64,000 bases of DNA from Nostoc sp. LEGE 06077 (GCF_015207705.1 NZ_JADEWI010000038.1:1-64000), one strand, 5' to 3'. Counted from the stretch's first letter, positions 7,526-17,803 are shown. Notes: generated by a model not told the origin, from the sequence alone. Translations and numbers: made by a program.

Positions 7526-9844
7526 GTGCAGGAAGATTTTAGATTAATTGTCGATTTAGTATTAGTTTTGGGAGTCGCAGCCTGTGGGGGACTGTTAGCA
7601 TCCCTGTTAAAACAACCTGTGCTGTTGGGTTATCTCATCGGTGGAATGGTTGTTGGGCCTGCGGGGCTAGGGCTGATTAAAGAAATTATTCAAGTAGAGA
7701 CCTTGGCACAATTTGGGGTTGCCTTCCTTTTATTTGCCTTGGGCGTGGAGTTTTCTTTTTCTGAATTAAAAAAAGTAAAAGCGATCGCCCTTGGTGGAGG
7801 TGGACTGCAAATCGCCTTGACAATCTTAGTCACAGTTGTGGTGTGTGGCGTAACGGGAGCTTGGGGTAGTTTACCCGCCAAAGGTGTATTCTTGGGGTCT
7901 ATTCTCTCTTTATCTTCCACCGCCGTTGTCCTCAAGTGCTTGATGGAGCGTAATGAAACGGAAACGCCCCACGGGCAGGTAATGCTGGGGATTTTGGTAG
8001 TGCAGGACTTGGCTTTAGGGCTGATGCTGGCTGTATTACCCGCCCTGCACGCACCAGCAGAAGTTATTGGTGTAGCAGTATTAACAGCCTTGGTACGGAT
8101 TGGTTTATTTGCCGCTGGGGCAGTAGTGGCAGGCATTTGGCTGATCCCGCCATTATTGCGAATGTTAGCCCGCACGGAAAGCCGCGAACTATTTTTACTC
8201 GGTGTAGTAGCCCTCTGCTTAGGCATTGCTCTATTAACAGAGTATTTGGGCTTGTCAATTGAAATGGGGGCGTTCGTCGCTGGCTTGATGATTTCTGAGG
8301 TGGAATACGCCGACCAAACTCTGACTTATGTAGAACCACTACGAGATATTTTTGCCAGTTTATTCTTTGCGGCCATTGGGATGCTGATTGACCCGGTGTT
8401 TTTGTGGCAGAATCTGGAATTAATTTTAGGGTTAGTGGCGTTGGTCTTTGTCGGGAAGTTTTTGATTATTACGCCTTTAGTCAGACTGTTCCGCTACCCG
8501 TGGAAAACGGCCTTAATTGCTGGGTTGGGACTGGCACAAATCGGGGAATTTTCCTTTGTTCTCGCCAGTGAAGGACAAGTACTAGGGTTAGTATCCCGAC
8601 GGATATATTTATTAATTTTAGGAACAACAGCCGTTACCCTGATTTTGACCCCTTTTGTGTTGCGGCTACTACCATTTTTGTTTAACTTTGCCGAATCCAT
8701 GCCTTGGCTAAAACCCTATTTAGCTGGGGAAGCTGAAGCACGAGATGTATCGGACGAATTACCCATAAAAGACCATATAGTTGTTTGTGGCTATGGGCGT
8801 GTGGGCAAGAATTTGGTCAAGTTATTGCAACAGCATGACTTACCTATAGTAGTTATAGATCAATCTGAAAGTCGAATTCAGCAGTTGCGGGATGCGGGAG
8901 TGCCTTATGTGTATGGTAACTGCGTAAGTTTTCATGTTTTAGAAACCGCAGGTGTTAACCATGCTAAAGGAATGGCGATCGCACTTCCTGACCCCATGAG
9001 TACGCGCCTCAGCCTGAAACGCGCTTTGGAATTACATCCAGAATTAAATTTGGTTGTCCGCGCTACCCAAGATAAAAATATTGAAGTGCTTTATCAATTA
9101 GGGGCGAGGGAAGTTGTTCAACCAGAATTTGAAGCCAGCTTAGAAATGGCAACTTATTTATTAAACGACTTAGGCTTCTCACCATTTATCGTCCAGCGAG
9201 AAATGCAGCAAATCCGCAACGATCATTACTTGGATTTGCGCCCAGAACGTTCGGCTGATGAGGTTTCCCGTGATTTACACCAAGCAACCCGTGATTTAAA
9301 TCGGCGTTGGTTTCCTGTACCTTCTACTTCACCTTTGATTGGGATGAGCTTAGAAGAAGCAGATATGCGTTATCTAACAGGGGTAAGCTTGATGGCGATT
9401 CGCCGCGCTAATGGGACAGAAATTGACTATCCTAATAATCAAACTAAATTAGAGGAAGGCGATCGCTTGTTGGTCGTTGGTGCATCTGAGGAACTAGCCG
9501 CCTTAGAAGAATTTGCTCAAGGTAAGATAGCCGTTCCTGGAGAAAATAGTGCTTGTCAGTGGATAGCTGTCGAGGCTGATTCTCCCGTTGACAGTAAAAC
9601 CCTGGCTGACTTGCAAAATCATGAGCCATCAGTCAAGGTGCAAGCACTGCGGCGGGATGGTAAGTTTATTCGCCGCCCTGATGACAAAACAGAACTCAGA
9701 GTTGGCGACCAAGTATTATTATGTGGTAGCTTACCCAGTCTGAACCAACTACAACCCTTATTCGCCCCAGCCAACAAAGTGCCTTTATCTATCCCCATCG
9801 CCAAAGCGAATGAAGCACAAAAACTGAAAGAGTTTCTGCCTTGA
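7526..9844 (+). CDS. CPA2-family cation/proton antiporter with RCK (TrkA) domains, KefB-like
   Basis: This 772-residue protein begins with a GTG codon and has about twelve membrane segments (residues 5-385, Na/H exchanger fold, including GYLIGGMVVGPAGLGLI and the LSLSSTAVVLK segment). A TrkA-N nucleotide-binding domain (about 413-530, IVVCGYGRVGKNLVKLL) and two TrkA-C-like modules (about 590-665 and 680-750) follow. Such proteins exchange K+ or Na+ for protons, gated by nucleotide binding to the RCK part. The full domain set is present with no truncation. It stands alone on its strand, so regulation is not evident. The ion preference cannot be read from sequence. Confidence 0.92.
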   Translation: MQEDFRLIVDLVLVLGVAACGGLLASLLKQPVLLGYLIGGMVVGPAGLGLIKEIIQVETLAQFGVAFLLFALGVEFSFSELKKVKAIALGGGGLQIALTILVTVVVCGVTGAWGSLPAKGVFLGSILSLSSTAVVLKCLMERNETETPHGQVMLGILVVQDLALGLMLAVLPALHAPAEVIGVAVLTALVRIGLFAAGAVVAGIWLIPPLLRMLARTESRELFLLGVVALCLGIALLTEYLGLSIEMGAFVAGLMISEVEYADQTLTYVEPLRDIFASLFFAAIGMLIDPVFLWQNLELILGLVALVFVGKFLIITPLVRLFRYPWKTALIAGLGLAQIGEFSFVLASEGQVLGLVSRRIYLLILGTTAVTLILTPFVLRLLPFLFNFAESMPWLKPYLAGEAEARDVSDELPIKDHIVVCGYGRVGKNLVKLLQQHDLPIVVIDQSESRIQQLRDAGVPYVYGNCVSFHVLETAGVNHAKGMAIALPDPMSTRLSLKRALELHPELNLVVRATQDKNIEVLYQLGAREVVQPEFEASLEMATYLLNDLGFSPFIVQREMQQIRNDHYLDLRPERSADEVSRDLHQATRDLNRRWFPVPSTSPLIGMSLEEADMRYLTGVSLMAIRRANGTEIDYPNNQTKLEEGDRLLVVGASEELAALEEFAQGKIAVPGENSACQWIAVEADSPVDSKTLADLQNHEPSVKVQALRRDGKFIRRPDDKTELRVGDQVLLCGSLPSLNQLQPLFAPANKVPLSIPIAKANEAQKLKEFLP

Positions 9845-9878
9845 AAGTGCTGTTAGCGGTAGCGGGGCGTTTAGCCCG

Positions 9879-9899
9879 TGCTGAGTGCTGAGTGCTGAG
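9879..9899. repeat. Three tandem TGCTGAG heptamers
   Basis: Three exact seven-base copies of TGCTGAG follow the antiporter stop codon. Heptamer arrays of this kind are characteristic of heterocystous cyanobacterial genomes. A related GTGCTGAGTACTGAGT tract lies upstream of devC near 2982. Confidence 0.7.
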
Positions 9900-9954
9900 T
9901 AAAATTACTACTCTCTAACCTCTAGTCTCTCTTTCATCGGAACAGCCTGGAGGA

Positions 9955-10173
9955 TTAAACTTTGGGTTTGAAGTAGGCGATCGCTTGTTTCCAAATGGTT
10001 GTTTGCTGGTTGTTTTCATCGGCAATACAAACACAACCTGGGTCTTGCCATAAAACCTTACCTGTCAACAGGTCGCCTGTCACCAGTTTGAACTCAACTA
10101 ATGCGGCTTGTTTAATCAGGTTCTGCACTTGGCGAATGCTTGGCAGTGACGTATCAAAATCAGTTGTCGCCAT
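9955..10173 (-). CDS. hfq: Cyanobacterial Hfq-like Sm protein
   Basis: This 72-residue protein matches the short cyanobacterial Hfq type: an N-terminal helix (LPSIRQVQNLIKQAA) and Sm1/Sm2 strands (VEFKLVTGDLLTGKVLW and QQTTIWKQAIAYFKPK). Enteric Hfq uses a YKHA-like Sm2 motif; here it is WKQAIAYF, as in cyanobacterial members. The family forms hexamers. In cyanobacteria, as I recall, it is tied to motility and pilus function more than to small-RNA pairing. ATG 10173 (MATTDFDTSLP) is preferred over an ATG seven codons upstream. It is divergent from dapF, an arrangement I recall from Anabaena. Confidence 0.9.
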   Translation of the reverse strand: MATTDFDTSLPSIRQVQNLIKQAALVEFKLVTGDLLTGKVLWQDPGCVCIADENNQQTTIWKQAIAYFKPKV

Positions 10174-10223
10174 GTTTGGGGATGGTTTATGCACAATAAA
10201 AAATGTTTTCTGTAAGGAGTTGT

Positions 10224-10317
10224 AAAGTATGAATTATTGATTATGAAGGATAAAATTTCATCCTAGCCTACGGCAAGCCACCCAAAGGGTGTCTACATAC
10301 TTCACACTTCATACTTT
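10224..10317. repeat. Inverted repeat between hfq and dapF
   Basis: AAAGTATGAA (10224-10233) and TTCATACTTT (10308-10317) are perfect ten-base inverted repeats. They enclose smaller dyads (GGATAAAATTTCATCC) and a GCCTACGGCAAGCC segment of a type often repeated in Nostoc genomes. It may be a mobile palindrome or may affect the divergent promoters. Confidence 0.5.
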
Positions 10318-10347
10318 CCTAATCATTGATAATTCATCATTGGAAAA

Positions 10348-11187
10348 ATGGCAATCGAATTTACTAAGTATCACGGTCTAGGAAACGACTTTATTTTAAT
10401 TGACAATCGCGCGTCAGCCACGCCACTACTAACACCAGAGAAAGCAATTGAGTGGTGCGATCGCCACTTTGGCATTGGTGCAGATGGTGTGATTTTTGCT
10501 TTACCCGGCAAAAACGGTACTGACTATACCATGCGGATTTTTAATTCCGATGGTTCAGAACCGGAAATGTGTGGTAACGGGATTCGCTGTTTAGCGGCGT
10601 TTCTCGCCGACTTAGAAGGTATATCTCGCACTCAAGATAAATATCGCATTCATACCTTAGCGGGGACAATTACACCCCAGCTAACACCCGATGGTCAAAT
10701 CAAGGTGGATATGGGTTTACCTCACCTACTAGCTGGCGAAATTCCGACTACCTTGGGCGAGGCTGATGCTAAAGTGATTAATCAACCCCTGGAAGTCGCT
10801 GGACAAACTTGGGAAGTCACCTGTGTGAGTATGGGGAATCCCCACTGCATCACTTTTGTCGAAGATGTAGCGGCGATTTCTTTAGAAACCATCGGCCCAA
10901 AATTTGAACATCACTCTGTTTTTCCCCAAAGAACCAACACCGAATTTATTCAAGTGGTGAGTCGTGACTACCTGAAAATGCGGGTATGGGAAAGAGGCGC
11001 AGGAATTACATTAGCTTGTGGTACAGGTGCTTGTGCTTCTTTAGTCGCTGGGGTATTAACTGGCAAATGCGATCGCGCTGCGACTGTAGAATTACCAGGA
11101 GGTTGCTTAGAAATTGAATGGTCAGAAATAGATGACCGAATTTATATGACTGGCCCCGCTGAACGAGTGTTTAAGGGTACTGCTTGA
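10348..11187 (+). CDS. dapF: Diaminopimelate epimerase
   Basis: DapF interconverts LL- and meso-diaminopimelate in the cytoplasm, supplying lysine and peptidoglycan synthesis. This 279-residue protein has normal family length. Both catalytic cysteines are present, Cys75 in EMCGNGIRC and Cys224 in [10 protein letters not shown]. The N-terminal [15 protein letters not shown] and the [11 protein letters not shown] segment are also standard. It stands alone on the plus strand and is not in an obvious operon. Nothing in the sequence suggests loss of function. Confidence 0.97.
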   Translation: MAIEFTKYHGLGNDFILIDNRASATPLLTPEKAIEWCDRHFGIGADGVIFALPGKNGTDYTMRIFNSDGSEPEMCGNGIRCLAAFLADLEGISRTQDKYRIHTLAGTITPQLTPDGQIKVDMGLPHLLAGEIPTTLGEADAKVINQPLEVAGQTWEVTCVSMGNPHCITFVEDVAAISLETIGPKFEHHSVFPQRTNTEFIQVVSRDYLKMRVWERGAGITLACGTGACASLVAGVLTGKCDRAATVELPGGCLEIEWSEIDDRIYMTGPAERVFKGTA

Positions 11188-11261
11188 AACATAATTTAGA
11201 AGTCACGCAGTGTAAAACTTTCTCTCAAACCTAACCCCCAACCCCTTCCCTGTTAGGTAAA

Positions 11262-11469
11262 GCTACGGTGTACACACAAGTCAAAAATTTTCATGTTCAA
11301 CCACATCCCGCCTAGAACTAAAGTTCCAGGCTCATAGCCAAAGTCCACAAAGCGTGGACTGGATATATTTTTAGTTGAGTCATCTGAAGATGACTTGCGC
11401 TATGAGACTCGGAATTCATTCCGAGGCGGGACAGATGCAACACACGAATATTTGTATGTACACCATAGC
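11262..11469. repeat. MITE-like repeat element, copy 2
   Basis: This 208-base element matches the one at 3070-3278 in length, order of hairpins and ends. GCTACGGTGTACACACAA at the left pairs with TTGTATGTACACCATAGC at the right in 16 of 18 bases. The core hairpin has changed by compensating bases (AGTCCAC/GTGGACT here, AGTCTACT/AGTAGACT in copy 1), so structure appears more conserved than sequence. Both copies are preceded by a C-rich CCCCAACCC tract. This one lies between the convergent ends of dapF and tex. Confidence 0.75.
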
Positions 11470-11485
11470 GGTTACTCAGCACTTT

Positions 11486-13645
11486 TCATTGCTTGGCTGC
11501 TTTCATTGATAAACTAATCCGTTTTAATTTCTCGTTCACTTCCAGAACTCTCACTTTAACAACTTGTCCCACCTTAACTATGAGCTTAGGGTCATCTACA
11601 AATCTATCGGCGAGTTGGGAAATATGCACCAAACCATCTTGATGTACGCCAATATCGACGAATGCGCCAAAATTCGCCACATTGGTAACTATTCCTTCTA
11701 ATTCCATCCCGATTTGTAAATCTCTAATTTCTTTGATGCCTTCTTGAAAGGTGGCATACTTAAACTCGGCACGGGGATCTCGTCCGGGTTTTTCCAGTTC
11801 GCGGAAAATGTCGCGTAGGGTAGGTTCACCAATGGTGTCGGTGACGTATTTTTTTAGCTCGATTTTTTTGAGTTTTTCCGCAATTTGACTAACTTGGTTT
11901 AATGGTACTTTGAGGTCAGATGCGATCGCTTCCACCACAGAGTAACTTTCAGGATGCACCGCTGTATTATCTAAAGGATGATCGCCATTGCGAATCCGCA
12001 AAAATCCGGCGGCTTGTTCAAAAGCTTTCGGCCCTAACTTCGGAACTTTCAACAGTTGGCGGCGACTTTTAAAAGCTCCATTCTGATTGCGATAGCTGAC
12101 AATGTTATTAGCAACTGCGGCTGTAATCCCAGACACAAAAGTTAAAAGTTCTTTAGAAGCTGTATTTAAATCTACACCCACAAAGTTGACGCAGCTTTCT
12201 ACAGTATCATCAAGTTTCTTCTTCAATAACTTTTGATCAACATCGTGCTGATATTGTCCCACGCCAATTGATTTCGGATCAATTTTGACTAATTCCGCTA
12301 AGGGGTCTTGCAAACGGCGACCGATACTAATTGCACCCCGCACTGTCACATCTAAATCGGGAAATTCTTCCAAGGCGACTTTACTGGCAGAATATATCGA
12401 TGCACCAGATTCATTTACCATTACCTTAATTGGTTTACGGTCTACAGCTTGTAATACTTGCACTACAAATTCATCGGTTTCCCGCGAAGCTGTACCATTA
12501 CCAATAGCTACTAGCTCAATTTTGTATTTTTCAATCAAATTTTTAATTGTTTGTGCAGCTTTGGTGCGTTGTTCCGCTGCTTGATGAGGAAAAACAGCCT
12601 GATACTCTAAAAATTTGCCTGTTTCATCTAAAACTGCTACTTTGCATCCAGTTCTAAATCCCGGATCTATTGCCAAAGTGGGTTTCATTCCCGCTGGTGC
12701 AGATAGCAATAACTCCCGCAGATTGGTTTCAAAGGTTTTGATAGATTCTATATCTGCATAATCTTTTTTGGTAGAAATTACTTCTCCTGTTAAAGAAGTT
12801 TTCATCAGACGGTTAAACGCATCTTTTAGCATCAGCTGATAAAAATCCCGAATTGCTCTGACTTTAGTGTGAATTACCTGAGATTCAAGATAACCAAGCA
12901 CATAATCTTCATCAAAGTTAATCTCAAAGTTTAATACTCCCTCAGCTTCGCCACGACACAATGCCAACATATTATGGGGAGCAATATTTTTGACTTTGAT
13001 TTGATAGTTGCGGTACATCTCAAATTTCGTTGTACCTTCAGGATAATCATCTTTAATCCGAGAAACAAAAACTCCTGCGTCTAAAAGGTAGTCGCGTAAA
13101 TAAGCCCGGAGTTCCGCTGTTTCTGCTACGGCTTCTGCGAGGATGTCTGCTGCACCTTTGAGGGCTTCATCTGCCGTTTTTACGCCTTTCTCTTCCGAGA
13201 TATATTTGCTGGCTTCTGTTTCTAAAGATGCAGCTATACCATTTTTAATATTCAGCGATTTGATGAACTCTGCCAGAGGTGCTAATCCTTTTTCTTTCGC
13301 AACTGTGGCGCGAGTGCGGCGCTTTGGTCGATATGGTAGGTATAAATCCTCAAGTTCAGTTTTTTGTTGACAAGAGATAATTTGTGTTTTCAACTCATCA
13401 GTGAGTTTACCTTGTTCGGCGATCGCATTTAAAATTACTGATTTTCTGGCTTCTATTTCTGTTAAGTAATTGTACTTATCAAACAAATCCCGCAATTGCA
13501 CTTCATTCATTTCTCCAGTGCGCTCTTTGCGGTAACGTGCAATAAACGGAACTGTTGCACCCTCCGCCAAAAGTTCCAGCGCGTTCTGCACCTGATAAGG
13601 TTTAAGGTCTAGTTCAGTTGCTAATAGTTGAGGAATGTTTAGCAT
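11486..13645 (-). CDS. tex: Tex-family S1 RNA-binding transcription accessory protein
   Basis: This 719-residue protein has the full Tex architecture: an N-terminal helical domain (PFIARYRKERTGEMNEVQLR), a YqgF/RNase H-like domain near 325-450 (LAIDPGFRTGCKVAVLDETG), helix-hairpin-helix modules near 490-560 (LLTFVSGITAAVANNIVSYR), and an S1 domain at about 645-715 (GIVTNVANFGAFVDIGVHQDG). Tex binds nucleic acid and influences transcription and gene expression broadly. It is complete and monocistronic here, convergent with dapF across a MITE-like repeat. Confidence 0.96.
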   Translation of the reverse strand: MLNIPQLLATELDLKPYQVQNALELLAEGATVPFIARYRKERTGEMNEVQLRDLFDKYNYLTEIEARKSVILNAIAEQGKLTDELKTQIISCQQKTELEDLYLPYRPKRRTRATVAKEKGLAPLAEFIKSLNIKNGIAASLETEASKYISEEKGVKTADEALKGAADILAEAVAETAELRAYLRDYLLDAGVFVSRIKDDYPEGTTKFEMYRNYQIKVKNIAPHNMLALCRGEAEGVLNFEINFDEDYVLGYLESQVIHTKVRAIRDFYQLMLKDAFNRLMKTSLTGEVISTKKDYADIESIKTFETNLRELLLSAPAGMKPTLAIDPGFRTGCKVAVLDETGKFLEYQAVFPHQAAEQRTKAAQTIKNLIEKYKIELVAIGNGTASRETDEFVVQVLQAVDRKPIKVMVNESGASIYSASKVALEEFPDLDVTVRGAISIGRRLQDPLAELVKIDPKSIGVGQYQHDVDQKLLKKKLDDTVESCVNFVGVDLNTASKELLTFVSGITAAVANNIVSYRNQNGAFKSRRQLLKVPKLGPKAFEQAAGFLRIRNGDHPLDNTAVHPESYSVVEAIASDLKVPLNQVSQIAEKLKKIELKKYVTDTIGEPTLRDIFRELEKPGRDPRAEFKYATFQEGIKEIRDLQIGMELEGIVTNVANFGAFVDIGVHQDGLVHISQLADRFVDDPKLIVKVGQVVKVRVLEVNEKLKRISLSMKAAKQ

Positions 13646-13887
13646 TGGGTATTTAATGGAAAAATGTTACTTCTCAAGGTAATATCGTAGATCGTTATTA
13701 TAGTGATAGCGCTGAGTGTTAAACTTATTTACTGGACAATTACGGAATCCTGACTTGCCAATTGTTTATTTCTTTAGAGGATTGTGAAGACACCTCTTTA
13801 GATATAAGATTGACAGCAATGATTATAAAAAAAATATAAATTAAAACTTCTCAGTCCTTGGCATTCTACGTTAGGAGAAGAAGAGCA

Positions 13888-14124
13888 ATGCCCTTGTTTT
13901 TTTTAATTCCCCTGTTTACTGGTTTAGCAACTGGTTACTTGTCTAAAAAATGTAGTGATGAACTAGCCTACTTGACTGGTGTCTTCACAATTATCAGTCT
14001 AGTTGTAAGTTTAGTTTTAGCACCTTGGCAAATCCAGTTGATGCTGTTGATTGTTGTGGTTATTACTACTAACAAGCTTTTACGAGAGAATGATAAAAAT
14101 TATACCCAAATAAGTAGAAAATAA
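13888..14124 (+). CDS. Small membrane protein of unknown function
   Basis: This 78-residue product starts at ATG 13888, preceded by a good ribosome-binding site (AGGAGAAG). It has two or three hydrophobic stretches (LFFLIPLFTGLATGY, LTGVFTIISLVVSLVLA, LMLLIVVVITT) and a charged C-terminus. I do not recognise a named family. It lies between tex and the convergent wzc-like gene with no operon partner. Confidence 0.65.
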   Translation: MPLFFLIPLFTGLATGYLSKKCSDELAYLTGVFTIISLVVSLVLAPWQIQLMLLIVVVITTNKLLRENDKNYTQISRK

Positions 14125-14283
14125 CTAAAAATAATTCAATAATAGGGAAGGTGCGATCGCCACTAATTTAGTAAAATAAGCGTCTGAAAGCGATCGCTGT
14201 CTCTTAGTAAAACACTCAGTCCTCAGAAATTTACCAATCATATAGAGTAGAGTCATCAGCGAATACTGACTTCTACCTATTAT

Positions 14284-16458
14284 TTAGTAACTCTTAAAGG
14301 TAGTTTTTTCACCATTGCCAACTATACCCAAAATATTCAACCGAGAAAGTTTTAAGTTGTCAACAGCACGGTTCAGTACTAAAGACTGGGTTTTGCCAAT
14401 TTTTACCACTATTAAAATACCGTCTGTATGTGGTGCTAGTAAACTAACATCAGCAAGCCCCACCAAAGGAGGTACATCATAAATTACTAAATCGAAAGAA
14501 TTATGAAACTCCGTCATCAGTCGCTTCATTTTTTCTGAAGATAGCAATTTTGTCGCATCTGGTGGTACTGGGCCAGAGGTAATTACAGATAATTGACTTA
14601 ACGTAGGTATTTCCTGAATGGCTTCTCCTACTGGTAAGTTGGTCGAAATTAAATTACTCAAACCCCACAGATTGCTTAAGTTTGATAAAGTATGGATTGT
14701 TGGTCTACGAAGATCGCCATCTACTAATAGTACTCTCTGCCCCATTGCTGTAGCTATTTGAGCCAGATTAAAAGCAACTGTAGATTTACCATCACCAGGC
14801 ATAGATGAAGTAATAATGATAGAGCGAATGGGGTGATCGGAATTGAGAAGCTGAATATTTGTATAAAGTACCCGTAAAGCTTCTAAAAAATTGGTAGTAT
14901 AATTACTGTTTTCATGAACTGTGGCAATATTTAAATTAGGCAGAAATTCTGAGAAGTATTTTGGTAAATTTATCAAAGGAAGATTTCGCGGAAAAAAATA
15001 TCTATCTTGCTCAGGTTGAATTTGCTTTTCGAAAGGGATGTTACCTAATAAAGGTAATTTTATCTTTTCCTTTAAATCTTTAATACTATTGTATGTACTA
15101 TCTAACTTTTCTAGTAGTAAAGCCGCACCAATTCCTATTAGAAAACTTGCTGCTAATCCCGATAAGAGGTTCTTTTTTAAACTGGATGAAGTTGCAGGAA
15201 AGTCTGGTCTAACTGGTGCTTGAACTAACTCCCAACTAAATTCTGTTTGAGATTTTTGAATTTGCAGATTTTCACGAGTAGACAAAAAACGATTAAGACT
15301 TTCAACCGCAACCTGTAGTTTTCGTTGCAAATCTGTATATTGACGTGATAAAATAGGCAACTGCTTGCGCTTTTGTTGTAATTCCTGTTCTCTTTTTGCT
15401 AGTGTCAGACTCTGTACTTCTAAAAGTCTAATTGTAGTTCCTATCTCGGCTCGTCTAGTATCTAAAAAGCGATTAGCTTCTTGGCTAATTAAAGGTAACA
15501 AACTATCTCGTCTGTCTTTTAATGATTGGAGTGTGGGATTATCTGGTTGGAAACGCGTAGAGTCAGCAGCTACCTGAGCATCTAATTGATTTTTTTGATT
15601 GATTAACTGTTGATATAAAGTTGCCGTAGTTAGTGCTGTTTTAGCACCGTCTGGTTTTTGTAGTAAATTTAAATTAGCACGAGCTTGTGCTAACTGAAAA
15701 TTAATGGTTTGCTTTTGTGCAGTTAAGGTTGCTGTTTCAGCATCTAATGCTTTTGTTTCAGTTTCTGGGTCGTTAAGATTGTATATTTGCTTGAGAGTTT
15801 GCAGTTGTTGTTGCAGTTGATCAACGCGACTTTGGGAAATTTTTAGCTGTTGTTCAACAAACAGAAGTCCTTGCCCTAGTTTAGTTTGCCGTTTTTCTTT
15901 ACTATATTCTAAGTAAGATTGAGCGGTTTTATCCAAAACAAGTTTAACTTTATCTGGATCGTTATCTCGATAACTTACTTGTATAATTTTTGTTTTACCC
16001 AGCTGAAAAACAGTTAAAGACTGAGTTAGGAAATCATAACTGATGTCTGGATAGGTAACTTGTACCCGTTTAATAACATCTCCCAAAATTACAGGACTCT
16101 TAAGAATCTGAATTTGGCTATCATAATCTAGACTAGATTGATTTGAATTATCATTAGTATCATTGATAACATCAACATTTTTGCTATCTTCACTGACTGG
16201 TTCTACAAGAATCTGAAAGTTGGCTTCATATTCTGGCTTTGTTGGGTTCAGTGTTAAGCCAATAATAATGCTGACCATCGCCACAGTAGCAACTCCAGAA
16301 ATAATTAACCATCTTCGTTGTAAGATACTTAAAGTTTCTTGAAGATTCCAACCGCCTTCTGATTCTTCAGCCCAAGGCAGAGGTTGATTCGGGGAAAATT
16401 GATGTTCAGGGGTGCTATTATGCCCTGAGTTAGAGTATTGAGAATGATGATTATCCAT
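14284..16458 (-). CDS. Wzc-like polysaccharide co-polymerase / tyrosine autokinase
   Basis: This 724-residue inner-membrane protein controls chain length and export of surface polysaccharide. After a 45-residue polar start comes a membrane helix (about 53-73), a Wzz/GNVR periplasmic domain with long coiled coils (190-420), a second helix (about 432-452) and a cytoplasmic BY-kinase domain. Walker A is SSMPGDGKST (near 550), Walker A' VLLVDGDLRRPT (near 575), and Walker B DLVIYDVPP (near 655). The C-terminus ends ...TTFKSY and lacks the Tyr-rich cluster that Wzc proteins autophosphorylate. It is divergent from the polysaccharide genes to its right and is probably their chain-length regulator. 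Confidence 0.92.
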   Translation of the reverse strand: MDNHHSQYSNSGHNSTPEHQFSPNQPLPWAEESEGGWNLQETLSILQRRWLIISGVATVAMVSIIIGLTLNPTKPEYEANFQILVEPVSEDSKNVDVINDTNDNSNQSSLDYDSQIQILKSPVILGDVIKRVQVTYPDISYDFLTQSLTVFQLGKTKIIQVSYRDNDPDKVKLVLDKTAQSYLEYSKEKRQTKLGQGLLFVEQQLKISQSRVDQLQQQLQTLKQIYNLNDPETETKALDAETATLTAQKQTINFQLAQARANLNLLQKPDGAKTALTTATLYQQLINQKNQLDAQVAADSTRFQPDNPTLQSLKDRRDSLLPLISQEANRFLDTRRAEIGTTIRLLEVQSLTLAKREQELQQKRKQLPILSRQYTDLQRKLQVAVESLNRFLSTRENLQIQKSQTEFSWELVQAPVRPDFPATSSSLKKNLLSGLAASFLIGIGAALLLEKLDSTYNSIKDLKEKIKLPLLGNIPFEKQIQPEQDRYFFPRNLPLINLPKYFSEFLPNLNIATVHENSNYTTNFLEALRVLYTNIQLLNSDHPIRSIIITSSMPGDGKSTVAFNLAQIATAMGQRVLLVDGDLRRPTIHTLSNLSNLWGLSNLISTNLPVGEAIQEIPTLSQLSVITSGPVPPDATKLLSSEKMKRLMTEFHNSFDLVIYDVPPLVGLADVSLLAPHTDGILIVVKIGKTQSLVLNRAVDNLKLSRLNILGIVGNGEKTTFKSY

Positions 16459-17803
16459 TACTTGTAAATATTTAGTATTAAACTATACAAGATTATTTAT
16501 AACAATTTTTTAGATTGAGTTTCTTTTGTAGCAACAATGAGTGAAGAAGAGTTTCGAGAAAATTTATGCAACCTACAGAAGAACGACTTGAGTGATACTG
16601 GATTTAAAAGTAATTTTTAATACTGCTGAATTCCCAAGGAAAATATTGTTGTTATTTAAAAGACAATTTTATATCTATTATTATAGATTATAATTAATAC
16701 TCACTAAAGGTTCAGTAATTTATCTCAAATTTACTAGAGTTTTAAGATACCTACATACAGAAACTTTTTTATAGTATTTTTTATCTATTGGATTAAATTA
16801 TACGTTAAAAATTATATCAAAACAGTAATTTTGAAGTTACAATTCTTTAACTACTAGTAGGCGTTCGCTTCTAGATAAATCTGTTTTATTTGTTAATAAA
16901 AAAAAGCTTTGCTATATTCAAAGACAATCTGTAATCACTGATTACTGCGATTGTAAATACGTAAACTAAGTTACAAAAGGTTAATATATTGACAAAATTT
17001 ACCAATAACTAAGGATAAAACATGAGCGAGTTAACTAGTTGGCTTAACCTTTGCTAAACTACTTTCAATAGTGATGATGATTCCAGGCTATAATTGAGCA
17101 TTTTATTATACTCTTAACAAGAACCAGAACCAGCCGCTAATTCATCAATTAGTTTTTGCTTAGGAGACTGAAGTTCAATATATATTCAATATATATAAGA
17201 ACTAGTACTTACATAAAAATGTTCTATATGAAGATAGTGTATAAAGCTACTTGAGCAAGATAAATTTTTGATGAAGCTTATGAGTAAACTTTGAAACATG
17301 ATATTTTACTATTTAAGATAATATTTGTGATACACAGCAATTTCTATAAATTGTATGCAATCTCTAAATAAGTAAACAGCACGACAAATATAAAGTAAAA
17401 CTACAAAAACAAAAGTTTCACATAGGAGGTAAATTAGATTACGTTGGAAATAAATAACAATTCCAAATTTTGTGTAGACGATTAATCAGCGTCAGCTAAA
17501 AACTTACCAGAAAAAAGTTTTATCTAAAAATAAAGCTAATGACATTTTTTGTGTTCCCTGTTTAATAAAAGTTATTCTACATAATAGTCCACTTACCTAT
17601 ATTTAGAAAGATTTCCTCGCTCTTATAATTATTATGAGTAAGTTTTAGGAAAACTTAATAGAGTATGTGGTTCTTATACCAGACTGTCATTCAACTAAAA
17701 ACTGGTATAAATATTTAGATTGTATAGATTAATGACTTAAGAGCTTTAGTGGTTCAGTAATTTTTCCCTATAAATCTCTAAATTCTTAAGTAGGATAGTA
17801 CCG
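16459..17803. other. 1.3-kb AT-rich region with no recognised gene
   Basis: No credible reading frame was found on either strand. The region separates the divergent wzc-like gene from the first glycosyltransferase, so it should contain promoters for both. It holds a direct repeat of TTCAATATATAT (17174-17196) and two copies of GGTTCAGTAATTT (16709 and 17751). A possible AGGAGG motif near 17424 has only a 13-codon frame after it. Its length suggests regulation or the decay of former genes. Confidence 0.5.

Noticed and set aside
7690-8226. Long minus-strand frame inside the antiporter gene
   Set aside because: Composition is that of an antisense shadow (Thr, Pro, Lys and Ser rich) of a strongly conserved gene; no family features.
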